Below, one piece after another: positions 1 through 9,529 of a stretch of 64,000 bases of DNA (the stretch's first letter is position 1; each line of letters begins with the position of its first letter). The translations under genes and the position numbers were made by a program. This DNA comes from an uncultured Fluviicola sp. GTDB taxonomy: Bacteria; Bacteroidota; Bacteroidia; Flavobacteriales_D; Crocinitomicaceae. A model generated the notes under the pieces. The model was not told where the DNA came from and searched no databases. It saw only the letters and a program-made list of their open reading frames with translations. Location of the stretch: NCBI GenBank assembly GCA_913009205.1, contig CAJVYC010000010.1:24265-88264 (forward strand). Direction: 5' to 3'.

Positions 1-957
1 GCCAGCGTGAAGAGCATCAAATGCCAATTGAAGATTGTTGAATGTTTTCATGTCCGGTTGCTCAAACGTCAATTGAGGGTAATCCATAAAATTGAATCTT
101 GGGAAATTCGTTTTCATGCGATCGGGATAAGTAAAAGCATATTGAATCGGCAATTTCATATCGGGCAAACCCATTTGCGCCTTCATACTTCCATCTTCAA
201 ATTGAACAAGCGAATGCACAATCGACTGAGGATGAACGATAACATCAATTTGCTCGGGCTTTAGGTTAAACAGCCATTTCGCTTCGATCACTTCCAGTCC
301 TTTATTCATCATTGATGCCGAGTCGATGGTTATTTTTGCTCCCATCTCCCAATTCGGATGTTTCAAAGCTTGCGCCTTTGTTACCTCAAGTAGTTGTTCA
401 GAAGTGTAGCCTCTAAATGGTCCACCGGATGCCGTCAAGTAGATTTTTTCAATTTTGTTGTGGAATTCGCCCACCAAACATTGAAAAATAGCCGAATGTT
501 CAGAATCAACAGGGTAAATATTTACACCGTTTTTTTGTGCCTCCTTTGTTACCAATTCACCAGCTACAACGAGCGTTTCTTTATTGGCCAACGCGATGTT
601 TTTCTTTGCTCGAATTGCGGCTAAAGTTGGCCTGAGACCTGCATATCCAACCATGGCCGTTAGAACCGTATCGACATCATTTGAATCCACAACCTGACAC
701 AAAGCATCTTTTCCGCAATAGACATGGATGTCATGCTCTGAAAGAACGTCTTTTACCTTTTGGTATTGACTTTCATCGCCAATTACAACAGTATTTGGTT
801 TGTGTTTTAAAGCCTGTTCAATTAACAAATCTGCATTTTTATATGCCGTAATAACTTGTAGATCGAAAACATCTGGATATGATTCAATGACTTCAAGTGC
901 CTGAGTTCCTATTGAACCAGTTGATCCTAAAATTGCGATTCCTTTTTTCTGTTGCAT
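1..957 (-). CDS. dxr: 1-deoxy-D-xylulose 5-phosphate reductoisomerase (3' end cut by window edge)
   Basis: Minus-strand translation from CAT at 955-957: MQQKKGIAILGSTGSIGTQALEVIESYPDVF...LANKETLVVAGELV...PVDSEHSAIFQCL...LTASGGPFRG; typical Dxr motifs. Missing from the ORF track because it is open at the window edge. Confidence 0.96.
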   Translation of the reverse strand, partial: MQQKKGIAILGSTGSIGTQALEVIESYPDVFDLQVITAYKNADLLIEQALKHKPNTVVIGDESQYQKVKDVLSEHDIHVYCGKDALCQVVDSNDVDTVLTAMVGYAGLRPTLAAIRAKKNIALANKETLVVAGELVTKEAQKNGVNIYPVDSEHSAIFQCLVGEFHNKIEKIYLTASGGPFRGYTSEQLLEVTKAQALKHPNWEMGAKITIDSASMMNKGLEVIEAKWLFNLKPEQIDVIVHPQSIVHSLVQFEDGSMKAQMGLPDMKLPIQYAFTYPDRMKTNFPRFNFMDYPQLTFEQPDMKTFNNLQLAFDALHAG

Positions 958-961
958 GACG

Positions 962-969
962 CAAATTTA
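962..969 (-). promoter_or_regulatory. Bacteroidota -7 box (TAAATTTG) 4 nt upstream of dxr ATG
   Basis: Minus strand TAAATTTG-CGTC-ATG; matches TAnnTTTG. Confidence 0.55.
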
Positions 970-1012
970 GTAAAAATGAAGTCTTTCGAAGACGATTAAT
1001 TCTACCAAGTAG

Positions 1013-1020
1013 TATCTTTG
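1013..1020 (+). promoter_or_regulatory. Bacteroidota -7 box (TATCTTTG) 4 nt upstream of the 1025 ATG
   Basis: TATCTTTG-TTGT-ATG; matches TAnnTTTG. Confidence 0.55.
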
Positions 1021-1024
1021 TTGT

Positions 1025-1489
1025 ATGAATTACAGAATCCTATCGCAAGAAGAATTGGAATTGCTCGAAGATGACTTAAAAGCATTCTTGATTGTCAACG
1101 GTGTACATAGCGATGAATGGGCAGAAATGAACAAATCAAACCCTGTAAAAGCTGTTGAATTGGTTGAATTGTTCTCCGACACAGTGCTTCAAAAAGTGTA
1201 TGATCAAGTTCGATTCATTGAACATAGATCGCAAAAGTCATGCATGGTTTTTCACCTATTGGACGACAAAATCGAATTGATTTCTATTAACGCTAATTCT
1301 GATGCGGTTGACCTAACAACTCCCGATTCTATTCATGAAGCACTCTCTACAAATGCAAAGTCATTGTCTATTTTTAGAACAGAGAAAAGATATTTAAAAG
1401 ATAGAGCGGCCGAAATTCATGAAATGCTGGAGCAAGGATGTGTGAATTCCAGTGAGGCTTTTTGGTATCAGTTGGAGAAAGTGGTTTAG
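1025..1489 (+). CDS. Uncharacterised Bacteroidota protein, probably DUF6495 family
   Basis: 154 aa intact ORF beginning MNYRILSQEELELLEDDLKAFLIVNGVHSDEW; family name recalled from resemblance, not searched. Confidence 0.7.
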   Translation: MNYRILSQEELELLEDDLKAFLIVNGVHSDEWAEMNKSNPVKAVELVELFSDTVLQKVYDQVRFIEHRSQKSCMVFHLLDDKIELISINANSDAVDLTTPDSIHEALSTNAKSLSIFRTEKRYLKDRAAEIHEMLEQGCVNSSEAFWYQLEKVV

Positions 1490-1805
1490 TAAGTGTGAGA
1501 ATGGATAGATCATGCTGTGTTCAGGTTCAACCCCAAGGACAGAAAGTCACTATTAAGAGTTTTGCTTATGGCACAAGATGCACATAAACGTATTCACGAT
1601 TATTTGATGTAACGGGTTTTATTTATTGTTGAGAATTTGGGACAGACGAAAGGCTGACTTGTGTCTTACCAATTACAACATAACTATAATTTTCACCCTC
1701 GTTTCTTTGTTTCCACGTGGTTCAAAGCGAAACTGCAATGAAGCCAAGTTAAGCCTGTCTTTAAAATTTATAATTCTAAAATAATTTCTCATTCATAATT
1801 CAAAC

Positions 1806-1813
1806 TATCTTTA
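1806..1813 (+). promoter_or_regulatory. -7-like box (TATCTTTA) 4 nt upstream of GTG start
   Basis: TATCTTTA-CAAG-GTG. Confidence 0.45.
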
Positions 1814-1817
1814 CAAG

Positions 1818-2432
1818 GTGAAAAATGAACTAGTAAAAAGATTTGGTGAGCACCGCGTTTCAGAGGTTCCTGTGAAGGAAGGTGAAATGCCTCTGCTAAT
1901 GCTTGATCTTGAGTTGAGATCGCCTATCAATGTACTAATGACAAACGGTTTGAGCAATTACAAAATGCCCGTTCCAGAGAAAGAAATTGGAAACGAGTAC
2001 AACGAATTGTGTTTTTGTTTACCAAGTTATTGGGAATGGGAAGATGCCGATAATCCTCAAATGAACTGGGTATTTACATGGATTCAGAAATTAGCGAAGT
2101 ACGTTCAAGAAAACGAATCGTGGTTTGGTCATGGACACACTTTCCCAACAGGTAAGGAGCAGAGCCCGATTTCTGGAACCATGGAGCAAAATTACTTTAT
2201 GCTCGTTCGCCCAATGATGTTAGAAGCGGAAATCGCGCCTGTTAAAGTCGATGGGAAAACAATCAACTTCTTGTTCATTATGCCAATTTTTGAAGAAGAA
2301 TTGGAGTACAAATACAGCAAGGGAACACACAAGCTTATGGTGAAGTTTATCAACAAAGGGTTTAATGAGTTGCTGGACGACTACCGAACCAATGCTTTGA
2401 AAAAGAAATGGTCGTTTGTTAAGCGCCGCTAG
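1818..2432 (+). CDS. Suppressor of fused (SUFU) domain protein
   Basis: 204 aa, GTG start; LCFCLPSYWEW...WVFTWIQKLAKYVQEN...WFGHGHTFP...FLFIMPIFEEEL typical of bacterial SUFU-domain proteins. Confidence 0.85.
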   Translation: MKNELVKRFGEHRVSEVPVKEGEMPLLMLDLELRSPINVLMTNGLSNYKMPVPEKEIGNEYNELCFCLPSYWEWEDADNPQMNWVFTWIQKLAKYVQENESWFGHGHTFPTGKEQSPISGTMEQNYFMLVRPMMLEAEIAPVKVDGKTINFLFIMPIFEEELEYKYSKGTHKLMVKFINKGFNELLDDYRTNALKKKWSFVKRR

Positions 2433-2481
2433 TAATCTTTGAAAACACATATGGAATTCTAGATTGAGAAATCATCTTTCG

Positions 2482-3480
2482 TTAAGCGATAACCCCCACC
2501 AATCCCTTTTTCAATAAAATTTCTGCAATCTGCACTGCATTTGTCGCGGCACCCTTTCTAAGGTTGTCGGATACAATCCATAAGTTCAAGGTATTTGCTT
2601 GAGATTCATCTCTTCGGATTCTTCCAACAAAAACATCGTCTTTTCCAGAAGCATATAACGGCATTGGATACGAATTTGTCGTTGGATCGTCTTTCAAGGT
2701 AATCCCATCTTGATTGTGCAACAACAAACGAACTTCACTTAAATCAAAATCGTTTTCAAACTCAATGTTCACCGCTTCAGAATGTCCTCCTGCAACTGGA
2801 ACCCGAACCGCCGTAGCGGTTACATTTATTTTTGAATCTAAGATTTTTTTCGTCTCATTTGTGAGCTTCATTTCCTCTTTTGTGTATCCATTTTGAAGAA
2901 AATCATCGCATTGTGGAATACAATTCCGATCGATTGGATACGAATATGCCATCTCTCCATCGATACCGTTTCTCTCGTTTTCCATTTGATTGATTGCTGC
3001 GACTCCCGAACCAGAAATAGATTGATACGTTGAAACGACAACCCTCTTAATCCCATACTTTGCATGCAGAGGCCTCATAGTAAGAACCAATTGAATGGTG
3101 CTGCAATTTGGATTCGCAATTATTTTATCCTCTGAAGTCAAAAGGTCTCCATTGATTTCTGGAACGATTAATTTTTTGGTTGGGTCCATTCTCCATGCAG
3201 AAGAATTGTCGATTACAACTATTCCAGCATCGACGTATTTAGGCGCCCATTCCAAAGATGTTCCGCCACCAGCAGAGAAAATAGCAATGTCTGGTTTCAT
3301 GTCAATAGCCGTTTGCAAACCAACAACGGTACATTCCATTCCACCGAAGTCGATTGTTTTACCGACTGATCTTTCAGACGCTACAGGAATTAATTCTGTT
3401 ATTGGAAATGATTTTTCGCGAAGAACTTTCATCATCATTTGTCCTACCATTCCCGTTGCACCAACTACAGCTACTTTCAT
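2482..3480 (-). CDS. asd: Aspartate-semialdehyde dehydrogenase
   Basis: 332 aa; MKVAVVGATGMVGQMMMKVL, NPNCSTIQLV active-site Cys, GGHSEAVNIEF. Confidence 0.96.
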   Translation of the reverse strand: MKVAVVGATGMVGQMMMKVLREKSFPITELIPVASERSVGKTIDFGGMECTVVGLQTAIDMKPDIAIFSAGGGTSLEWAPKYVDAGIVVIDNSSAWRMDPTKKLIVPEINGDLLTSEDKIIANPNCSTIQLVLTMRPLHAKYGIKRVVVSTYQSISGSGVAAINQMENERNGIDGEMAYSYPIDRNCIPQCDDFLQNGYTKEEMKLTNETKKILDSKINVTATAVRVPVAGGHSEAVNIEFENDFDLSEVRLLLHNQDGITLKDDPTTNSYPMPLYASGKDDVFVGRIRRDESQANTLNLWIVSDNLRKGAATNAVQIAEILLKKGLVGVIA

Positions 3481-3545
3481 TCTTGTTCTATTATTCTAGT
3501 TCAAACTCCAAATTTAGTATATTTAGACTTATTGATTTACAAAGT

Positions 3546-6116
3546 ATGAGGCACTTTTTTTGCTTTGTGTTTATTCTAACACATTACATTGGATTTGGAC
3601 AAGTAATTGACGACTTTTCCGATGGAGATTTCACTTCCAATCCTACATGGTCAGGAACCGACGCGGATTATATCGTGAACGGTTCTTTTGAATTGCAATT
3701 AAGCAATTCGGTTGCGGCAACGTCCTATTTGACAACTCCTCATGGCCTGGCCACTTTGGACAATAAGGAATGGAACGGAATCATTCGACAAACATTTTCG
3801 CCTTCTGGAAGTAACTTCGGCCGTTTTTATCTGACGGCGGCTTCTGCAGATTTAACGACAGATCCTGACGGGTTTTACTTGCAATTGGGCGAAGCGGGCT
3901 CGCTAGATGCTGTTCGTTTATTTAAAGTCGTTGGCGGAACGAATACTGAACTACTAGCAGGCCCTTCATCTCAAATCGCGAGTAGTTTTACGATTGGCAT
4001 TCGCGTGGTTAGAGACAATTTAGGCAATTGGTCGTTGTACATTGATGACACCGGTGGAACAAATTATACCTTGGCTGGAACTGTAAACGATGCTACGCCG
4101 CTTTTGGGCACACACAGTGGATTCATGGAAACGTATACGCTAAGTAACGCTGACAACTTCTTTTACGACGACATTTACATTGGTGATGAGATTGTAGATC
4201 TTGCACCGCCCGTTTTGGTTTCTGCAACGGCAATTAATGCAAATTTAATTGATGTCCAATTCGATGAAGCTCTTGATCCCGTCACAGCGGAAGATTTAAA
4301 CAATTACGACATTCAACCTTTTCAATCCGCGACGTCGGCAACTGTTGATGGGGTAAACCCTGCTTTGGTTCATATCGTTCTAGCTTCTGCCTTAACAAAT
4401 GGATTGGGATATACAATTTTCACAGAAAACATTGAAGATTTGGTTGGAAACATATCAGGTTCTCAGTCAGCAGATTTCTCATTTTTAATTGGCGAAGTTC
4501 CATCTGTCGGGGATGTTGTAATCAATGAATTCTTATGTGACCCCTCACCAGCGGTTGGATTAAGGGACGCCGAGTTCGTTGAGATTTATAACAAGAGCAC
4601 GAAAATATTTAATGTACAAGACTGGAAGATAGGTGATGCTTCCTCGGACGGAACAATTCAACAAGACTGGTTGCTACCAGGTGACCATATGGTACTTACT
4701 AGTACTTCCAATTTAGATTCATTTGTTGTTGCCACTCAAGTAACAAGTTTCCCAAGTTTGAATAATTCGGGTGATAATATCGTATTGAGAACAGATTTAG
4801 GATTGGTTTTGGATTCAATAACATACACCGACGAATGGTACGAAGATGAGAATAAAGAAGATGGTGGGTATACTATTGAGCGTATTAATCCAGATGATCC
4901 ATGTTCTGATTTTTCTGATTGGTCCGCAAGTAATGATCTATTAGGAGGAACACCAGGGTTGCAGAATTCTATTTACAACAATACACCAGATACTGATACT
5001 CCAGGATTTGATCAATTGATAGCTCTTGCTCCGAATTTTCTAGAAGTTTACTTTAACGAAGGAATGGATTCAGCATCTTTGGCAAACTCTCAGGTTTCAG
5101 TCGCACCAATATTAACTATTCAAAACACGTATGTGCAAGAAGCTCATCCTACGATGATAATTTTGGAATTTGCAGAGAATTTTCAAGCTTCTCAAACCTA
5201 TTCAATCATAATTCAAAACGCCGCGGATTGTTGGTTAAACGCTACCGATTTGATTGGCCAATTTGCTCTTCCAGAAAATGCAAGTGAAGGAGATGTGGCA
5301 ATTAATGAAATTATGTTCAATCCTATTACTGGAGGAACGGATTGGGTTGAGGTGTACAATACTTCCAACAAATTGATTGATTTGTATCAATGGGAATTGG
5401 CGAATTATGATGACGATACAATTTCAAACAATAAGATTATTGGAGAACATTTTCTATTGTATCCAGATAGTTATGCCGTGATTTCCGAAGATTCCTCTCA
5501 GATCATCCAACAATTTTCTCAAGCGGTTCTTGGAACGTTTGTTCAATCCGATTTACCTACATACAGCAATGATTCAGGAACAATTTACTTGATTTCAAAC
5601 AACACTCTTATCGATTATGTTTCATACGATGCTGATTGGCACTTTGCCTTGCTCGACGACGACGACGGGAAAACACTTGAAAGATTAGATCCATTGGCCG
5701 ATGCGAACAGTTCTAGCAACTGGCACACGGCGGCAGAAGCGCTCAGCTTTGGGACACCGGGACGACTTAATTCGCAATACCGTCCAGAATTAATCAATGG
5801 CGAATTCAGCTATTCAAGCGAGTCAATTTCACCGGATAATGATGGGTTTGAAGATGTACTTCAGGTCAATTATCAAATGATGGAGCCCGGAATGGTCGGA
5901 ACCTTTACCGTTTATGATGATCGAGGAAGACTGATTGCGCAAGTGATATCATCTGAATTGCTCGCACTAGAAGGAACGTTCACGTGGCAAGGTATTACAG
6001 ACGCTGGAAATAAAGCATCTATTGGAACTTATGTAGGTGTATTTGAAGCCTTTTCTGCAGATGGAGAAGCATCATTCGTTAAGCGGAAAGCATTTGTTGT
6101 AGCTGGTCAGTTCTAG
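3546..6116 (+). CDS. Secreted multidomain protein with two lamin-tail domains and Ig-like regions, FlgD/gliding-type C-terminal domain
   Basis: Signal peptide MRHFFCFVFILTHYIGFGQ at 3546 (the track's 3354 start overlaps asd); two LTD-like blocks (GDVVINEFLCDPSPA..DAEFVEIYNKS; GDVAINEIMFNPITGGTDWVEVYNTS); C-terminus FTVYDDRGRLIAQ...GTYVGVFEAF. Confidence 0.85.
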   Translation: MRHFFCFVFILTHYIGFGQVIDDFSDGDFTSNPTWSGTDADYIVNGSFELQLSNSVAATSYLTTPHGLATLDNKEWNGIIRQTFSPSGSNFGRFYLTAASADLTTDPDGFYLQLGEAGSLDAVRLFKVVGGTNTELLAGPSSQIASSFTIGIRVVRDNLGNWSLYIDDTGGTNYTLAGTVNDATPLLGTHSGFMETYTLSNADNFFYDDIYIGDEIVDLAPPVLVSATAINANLIDVQFDEALDPVTAEDLNNYDIQPFQSATSATVDGVNPALVHIVLASALTNGLGYTIFTENIEDLVGNISGSQSADFSFLIGEVPSVGDVVINEFLCDPSPAVGLRDAEFVEIYNKSTKIFNVQDWKIGDASSDGTIQQDWLLPGDHMVLTSTSNLDSFVVATQVTSFPSLNNSGDNIVLRTDLGLVLDSITYTDEWYEDENKEDGGYTIERINPDDPCSDFSDWSASNDLLGGTPGLQNSIYNNTPDTDTPGFDQLIALAPNFLEVYFNEGMDSASLANSQVSVAPILTIQNTYVQEAHPTMIILEFAENFQASQTYSIIIQNAADCWLNATDLIGQFALPENASEGDVAINEIMFNPITGGTDWVEVYNTSNKLIDLYQWELANYDDDTISNNKIIGEHFLLYPDSYAVISEDSSQIIQQFSQAVLGTFVQSDLPTYSNDSGTIYLISNNTLIDYVSYDADWHFALLDDDDGKTLERLDPLADANSSSNWHTAAEALSFGTPGRLNSQYRPELINGEFSYSSESISPDNDGFEDVLQVNYQMMEPGMVGTFTVYDDRGRLIAQVISSELLALEGTFTWQGITDAGNKASIGTYVGVFEAFSADGEASFVKRKAFVVAGQF

Positions 6117-6290
6117 GGTCTTAAATTGAGGTTACCGTTTTAATGTGTTGAAAAATCAAATTCTCAATCTGGATTTTTTTGTCTTTTATCATTCAAATCT
6201 GCTTCGGCTGCGCCCTAATTAGACGTTGACCTTGATGTTTTTGAGACCATTTTTAATTTCTTCTTAGTTATCAACTTACTGTTTGTTTTC

Positions 6291-6572
6291 ATGTCATTTA
6301 TGAAATCCCTTCGGTTTCTAAATGCACATTCGAGAAAAGTATATTCCAGAGCGATTGTATTTTCCATATTTAGTTTTCTCTTTAGCAATCTTTTTACAGC
6401 ATTGATATTTTCTCGATCGAATTCCAGATTTGATGTCGTTGGAATCATTTCCATAATAGTTTCATTTGGAATTTTCATTGCAACCATGGCCATTTCTATA
6501 GCCTCATATTTTTCTTTTAGTCAGCAATACAATAATTGCTATTCAATTCTCAATATTGAACTAATTACCTAA
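6291..6572 (+). CDS. Possible small membrane protein (an opposite-strand ORF competes)
   Basis: 93 aa ORF with two hydrophobic segments; the minus-strand ORF 6215..6493 overlaps it. Cannot be resolved by eye. Confidence 0.25.
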   Translation: MSFMKSLRFLNAHSRKVYSRAIVFSIFSFLFSNLFTALIFSRSNSRFDVVGIISIIVSFGIFIATMAISIASYFSFSQQYNNCYSILNIELIT

Positions 6573-6577
6573 ATTTG
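6570..6577 (+). promoter_or_regulatory. -7 box TAAATTTG upstream of the LETM1-related gene
   Basis: Exact TAnnTTTG match; contains the TTG called as start in the ORF track, so the start is more likely ATG 6596. Confidence 0.5.
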
Positions 6578-6595
6578 CTCCATAAGCAAGAAAGT

Positions 6596-7876
6596 ATGTT
6601 GTCTCCAGGAGCAAAAGGATGGATTAATAAATACTTTGATTTGGTCGAAAACGGCGCGATCAATCTGGAAATTGATCGTCCAGAAGGATTGAGAAAACTG
6701 CACTTTATGCATTTGACGCTTGGCCATTCAGGAATCGTTTTTGGTTATCCAATGGAATTGATTTTTGCAATAGAACTCGATGATTCCAAATGGACAAGCG
6801 AGGAAAAACTCAAATTGTTACTTTTCGAATCACACCTTTTTGTGTATTTACAAATTCACAATGACGTTGTTTTCGATCGGGCTGGTTTTATTCAGTCCCT
6901 TGTCGGGTTCTACAAGTTTCACAATTCTTCGTCCATCAAAAGGATCTTTACTTTAATCAAGAAAGAATCTCTTGATACGATGCTTGAAAGCGTCTTGGTG
7001 AAACGGATTGATATCAAAACGAACTTGCTTGACAACAAATGGTGGGTGAATTCACTCAGCAACGCATTCGTCTATCTAGATGTTATTTTGTTTGATGATT
7101 TCGTTCATAAAAGCAAAGAAGAAGCTTTGAAAAATTACGATGTATTTGCTGAAAATGCACTTATCGCCGTTACCCTTTCTGCCTATTCAGATGGTTTGAT
7201 AGAGGACAAGGAAAAGGATTTGTTTAACGTTTTTTTGGCCAGTGCCCATCTTGATGATGAAGATCGTGAAAAGGCAAAAGAACGGTTTCGCAATGGAGCC
7301 AAAATGGATGATTTCTCCTACTTCGTTAAAAGCCATTGGTTGCTCAAAAGATTCTTATTGGACATTGCTGTATTGACAATTTTTTCAACGCAAGAAACGC
7401 TCGAGGAAGAGACTGAGTTTTTGGAAGATTTATGTGAACACCTCGAAATTGAACATTTTGAGCTTGAAGAATCCTTGCGAATCGTTGAAAACTTCATGCT
7501 GAAGAGTAAAGACAATGTTACGTTCCTAAGTGAAGTTTCTAAATACGATAAAGTATATGCAAGTCTCACCAAGCGCTGGACGAAAGTAATTTTAAGGAAT
7601 AGAGACAAGCTTTCCAATGAAATGCGCGAAAGTAAAGAACTCGTGCGGCTGATAAAGAAATCGAGGAGTGAAGAGCTTTCGAAAGAAGAGAAAGCGGCTG
7701 TAAAACTGCAATTTAAAGATTTGGCAAAATCAATTCCAGCATTAGCAATATTTATGCTTCCTGGCGGGGTGATTCTTCTTCCTTTGGTCTTGAAATTAAT
7801 TCCGGATCTGATTCCAAGCGCATTTAAAGAGAACGAAATAGGGGATCAATCGAATGAAAAACCGAAGGAGCTTTGA
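6596..7876 (+). CDS. LETM1-related biofilm-associated protein
   Basis: C-terminal LKDLAKSIPALAIFMLPGGVILLPLVLKLIPDLIPSAF is LETM1-like; central acidic helical region resembles TerB-type domains. Start moved from TTG 6575 to ATG 6596. Confidence 0.75.
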   Translation: MLSPGAKGWINKYFDLVENGAINLEIDRPEGLRKLHFMHLTLGHSGIVFGYPMELIFAIELDDSKWTSEEKLKLLLFESHLFVYLQIHNDVVFDRAGFIQSLVGFYKFHNSSSIKRIFTLIKKESLDTMLESVLVKRIDIKTNLLDNKWWVNSLSNAFVYLDVILFDDFVHKSKEEALKNYDVFAENALIAVTLSAYSDGLIEDKEKDLFNVFLASAHLDDEDREKAKERFRNGAKMDDFSYFVKSHWLLKRFLLDIAVLTIFSTQETLEEETEFLEDLCEHLEIEHFELEESLRIVENFMLKSKDNVTFLSEVSKYDKVYASLTKRWTKVILRNRDKLSNEMRESKELVRLIKKSRSEELSKEEKAAVKLQFKDLAKSIPALAIFMLPGGVILLPLVLKLIPDLIPSAFKENEIGDQSNEKPKEL

Positions 7877-8060
7877 TGGAATTAGATGAAACCAGATGGA
7901 AGAAGTCATCTGTATTTTGAAGGTTGATCTCAGGCTACCTTCCAACAATTAACTTATCGCATTCCAGCTCATTTATCTCGGATAAAGAAGTTGCAAACCA
8001 ATGTCTTAATTCAAAGGAATGTGCCGAAGATTTCTAACTTGATCTTCATTGCTGAAGTCA

Positions 8061-8476
8061 ATGACACTTCAAGAGAACGAATTAAAGAATGAGTCAATAA
8101 AACGGTCAGACAATGACATTTATGGTCATGTAAATAATATCGTGTATTATTCTTATTTTGATACTGCCGCCAATCAATATTTAATAGATCATGCAGAATT
8201 AGATGTTCAAAATGCTCCAATTGTTGGGTTTGTGGTTGACTCTCATTGTGATTTCATTAAACCCATTGCGCTTCCAGATAAAATTGAAGCTGGCTTACTT
8301 GTAAAAAAATAGGAAATAGTGCTGTAACTTAATGCATAGGGATCTTTAAAAAAATAGAAAATAGCTCTTGCGCTTTTGGAGAGTTTGTTCATGTTTTTGT
8401 GAATAGAAAAACTAATCAAGCTAAAGCAATTCCTTTAACTATTAAAGAAGTATTACAAAAATTAGTATCATATTAA
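8061..8476 (+). pseudogene. Acyl-CoA thioesterase (YbgC/4HBT family), frameshifted
   Basis: Frame 1: RSDNDIYGHVNNIVYYSYFDTAANQYLIDHAEL...IALPDKIEAGLLVKK*; continues after a +1 shift as IGNSAVT..IGIFKKIENSSCAFGEFVHVFVNRKTNQAKAIPLTIKEVLQKLVSY*. Indels at an A-run (8302-8309) and near 8330. Confidence 0.8.
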
Positions 8477-8482
8477 TTTGGC

Positions 8483-9529
8483 TTAGGCAGCGGTTTTATT
8501 TCGGTAATAATCCAATCTTTTTTTCATAATTGGTTTAAATAAAAATGGAAAGTAAGAAAGCATCAACATGGCTGGATATCCATAAGGCAATGTAGGGCTG
8601 TCATCTTTGGATTCCAATACTTGATAAGGTTTTGCTCCACTGTGGTGGTGATCTGAATGCCTTGTTAACTCAAACAATAATACTCTTCCGATGATATGAT
8701 CTGAATTCCAGGAATGTTCTTGTTTTACACGCTCATATCTTCCATTAGCTTTCATTTTTCTTCTAAGACCGTAATGAGAAAAGTAATTTTGTGCTTCTAA
8801 AACTGAAATTCCGTAGACAGCAGTTATAAAGTAAATAACCGCAACATTTATACCAAAAAAGAAGTTGATTCCTACAAAAAGAAAAACTGTTAATGATGTA
8901 AATAAAATCATAGGATTTAATAGTAATGACTTTTCTTGAGATTGTAACCTTTGAGCTTCTAGTCTCCAGGTTTTAAAATAGCCCCCTATCTGAGACCTCA
9001 ATGCAAACCAGTAAAAAATATCTCCTTCTTTTGCAGATGTAAGGTCATTTGGTGTAGCCACATCTCTGTGATGACCAGAATTGTGATAAGTCATAAAATG
9101 GTTTTGTATTGCTGTCAGCAAGAGTATATGGGCTAAGAACTGTTTAAATTTGTGATCTGTTTTGTGACCTAATTCATGGCCTATATTAATTCCATTCACG
9201 CCTAAGATGGTTCCCATAAATAAAATACAGGCAATCAAATCAGATAAAGGAATACTTGTGTCTGAAACCGTAATTAAAAATTCATACACAACAAATAAAT
9301 GTAAGGGCACAGAAAGATAAAGTACCAAATCATAAAGCAAATGTTCATTTGCTAGTTCTTTTTCAACCGTAGATAAATTATAGGTATTTGATGGCAAGAA
9401 ATTTTCTACTAAAGGAACAATAACATACAAACTAAAAACCCCAATATAGGCAGCAAGCCCTGTTGTATTAAATGTAAATAACCCAAAAAGAGGGATGATA
9501 AAAGCCGAAAAATATTTAAATTTTGCCAT
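8483..9529 (-). CDS. alkB: AlkB-type membrane di-iron alkane 1-monooxygenase / fatty-acid-desaturase-superfamily hydroxylase
   Basis: 348 aa; histidine boxes GHELGHKTDH, HNSGHHRDVATP, NYFSHYGLRR, RHSDHHHSGAKPYQ. Confidence 0.88.
   Translation of the reverse strand: MAKFKYFSAFIIPLFGLFTFNTTGLAAYIGVFSLYVIVPLVENFLPSNTYNLSTVEKELANEHLLYDLVLYLSVPLHLFVVYEFLITVSDTSIPLSDLIACILFMGTILGVNGINIGHELGHKTDHKFKQFLAHILLLTAIQNHFMTYHNSGHHRDVATPNDLTSAKEGDIFYWFALRSQIGGYFKTWRLEAQRLQSQEKSLLLNPMILFTSLTVFLFVGINFFFGINVAVIYFITAVYGISVLEAQNYFSHYGLRRKMKANGRYERVKQEHSWNSDHIIGRVLLFELTRHSDHHHSGAKPYQVLESKDDSPTLPYGYPAMLMLSYFPFLFKPIMKKRLDYYRNKTAA

Noticed and set aside
7-624. Plus-strand ORFs 7..264 and 394..624
   Set aside because: Antisense to dxr, which has strong motif support.
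2220-2450. Minus ORF 76 aa
   Set aside because: Antisense to the SUFU-domain gene.
2714-3499. ORFs 2714..2896, 2868..3065, 3095..3499
   Set aside because: Alternative frames within asd.
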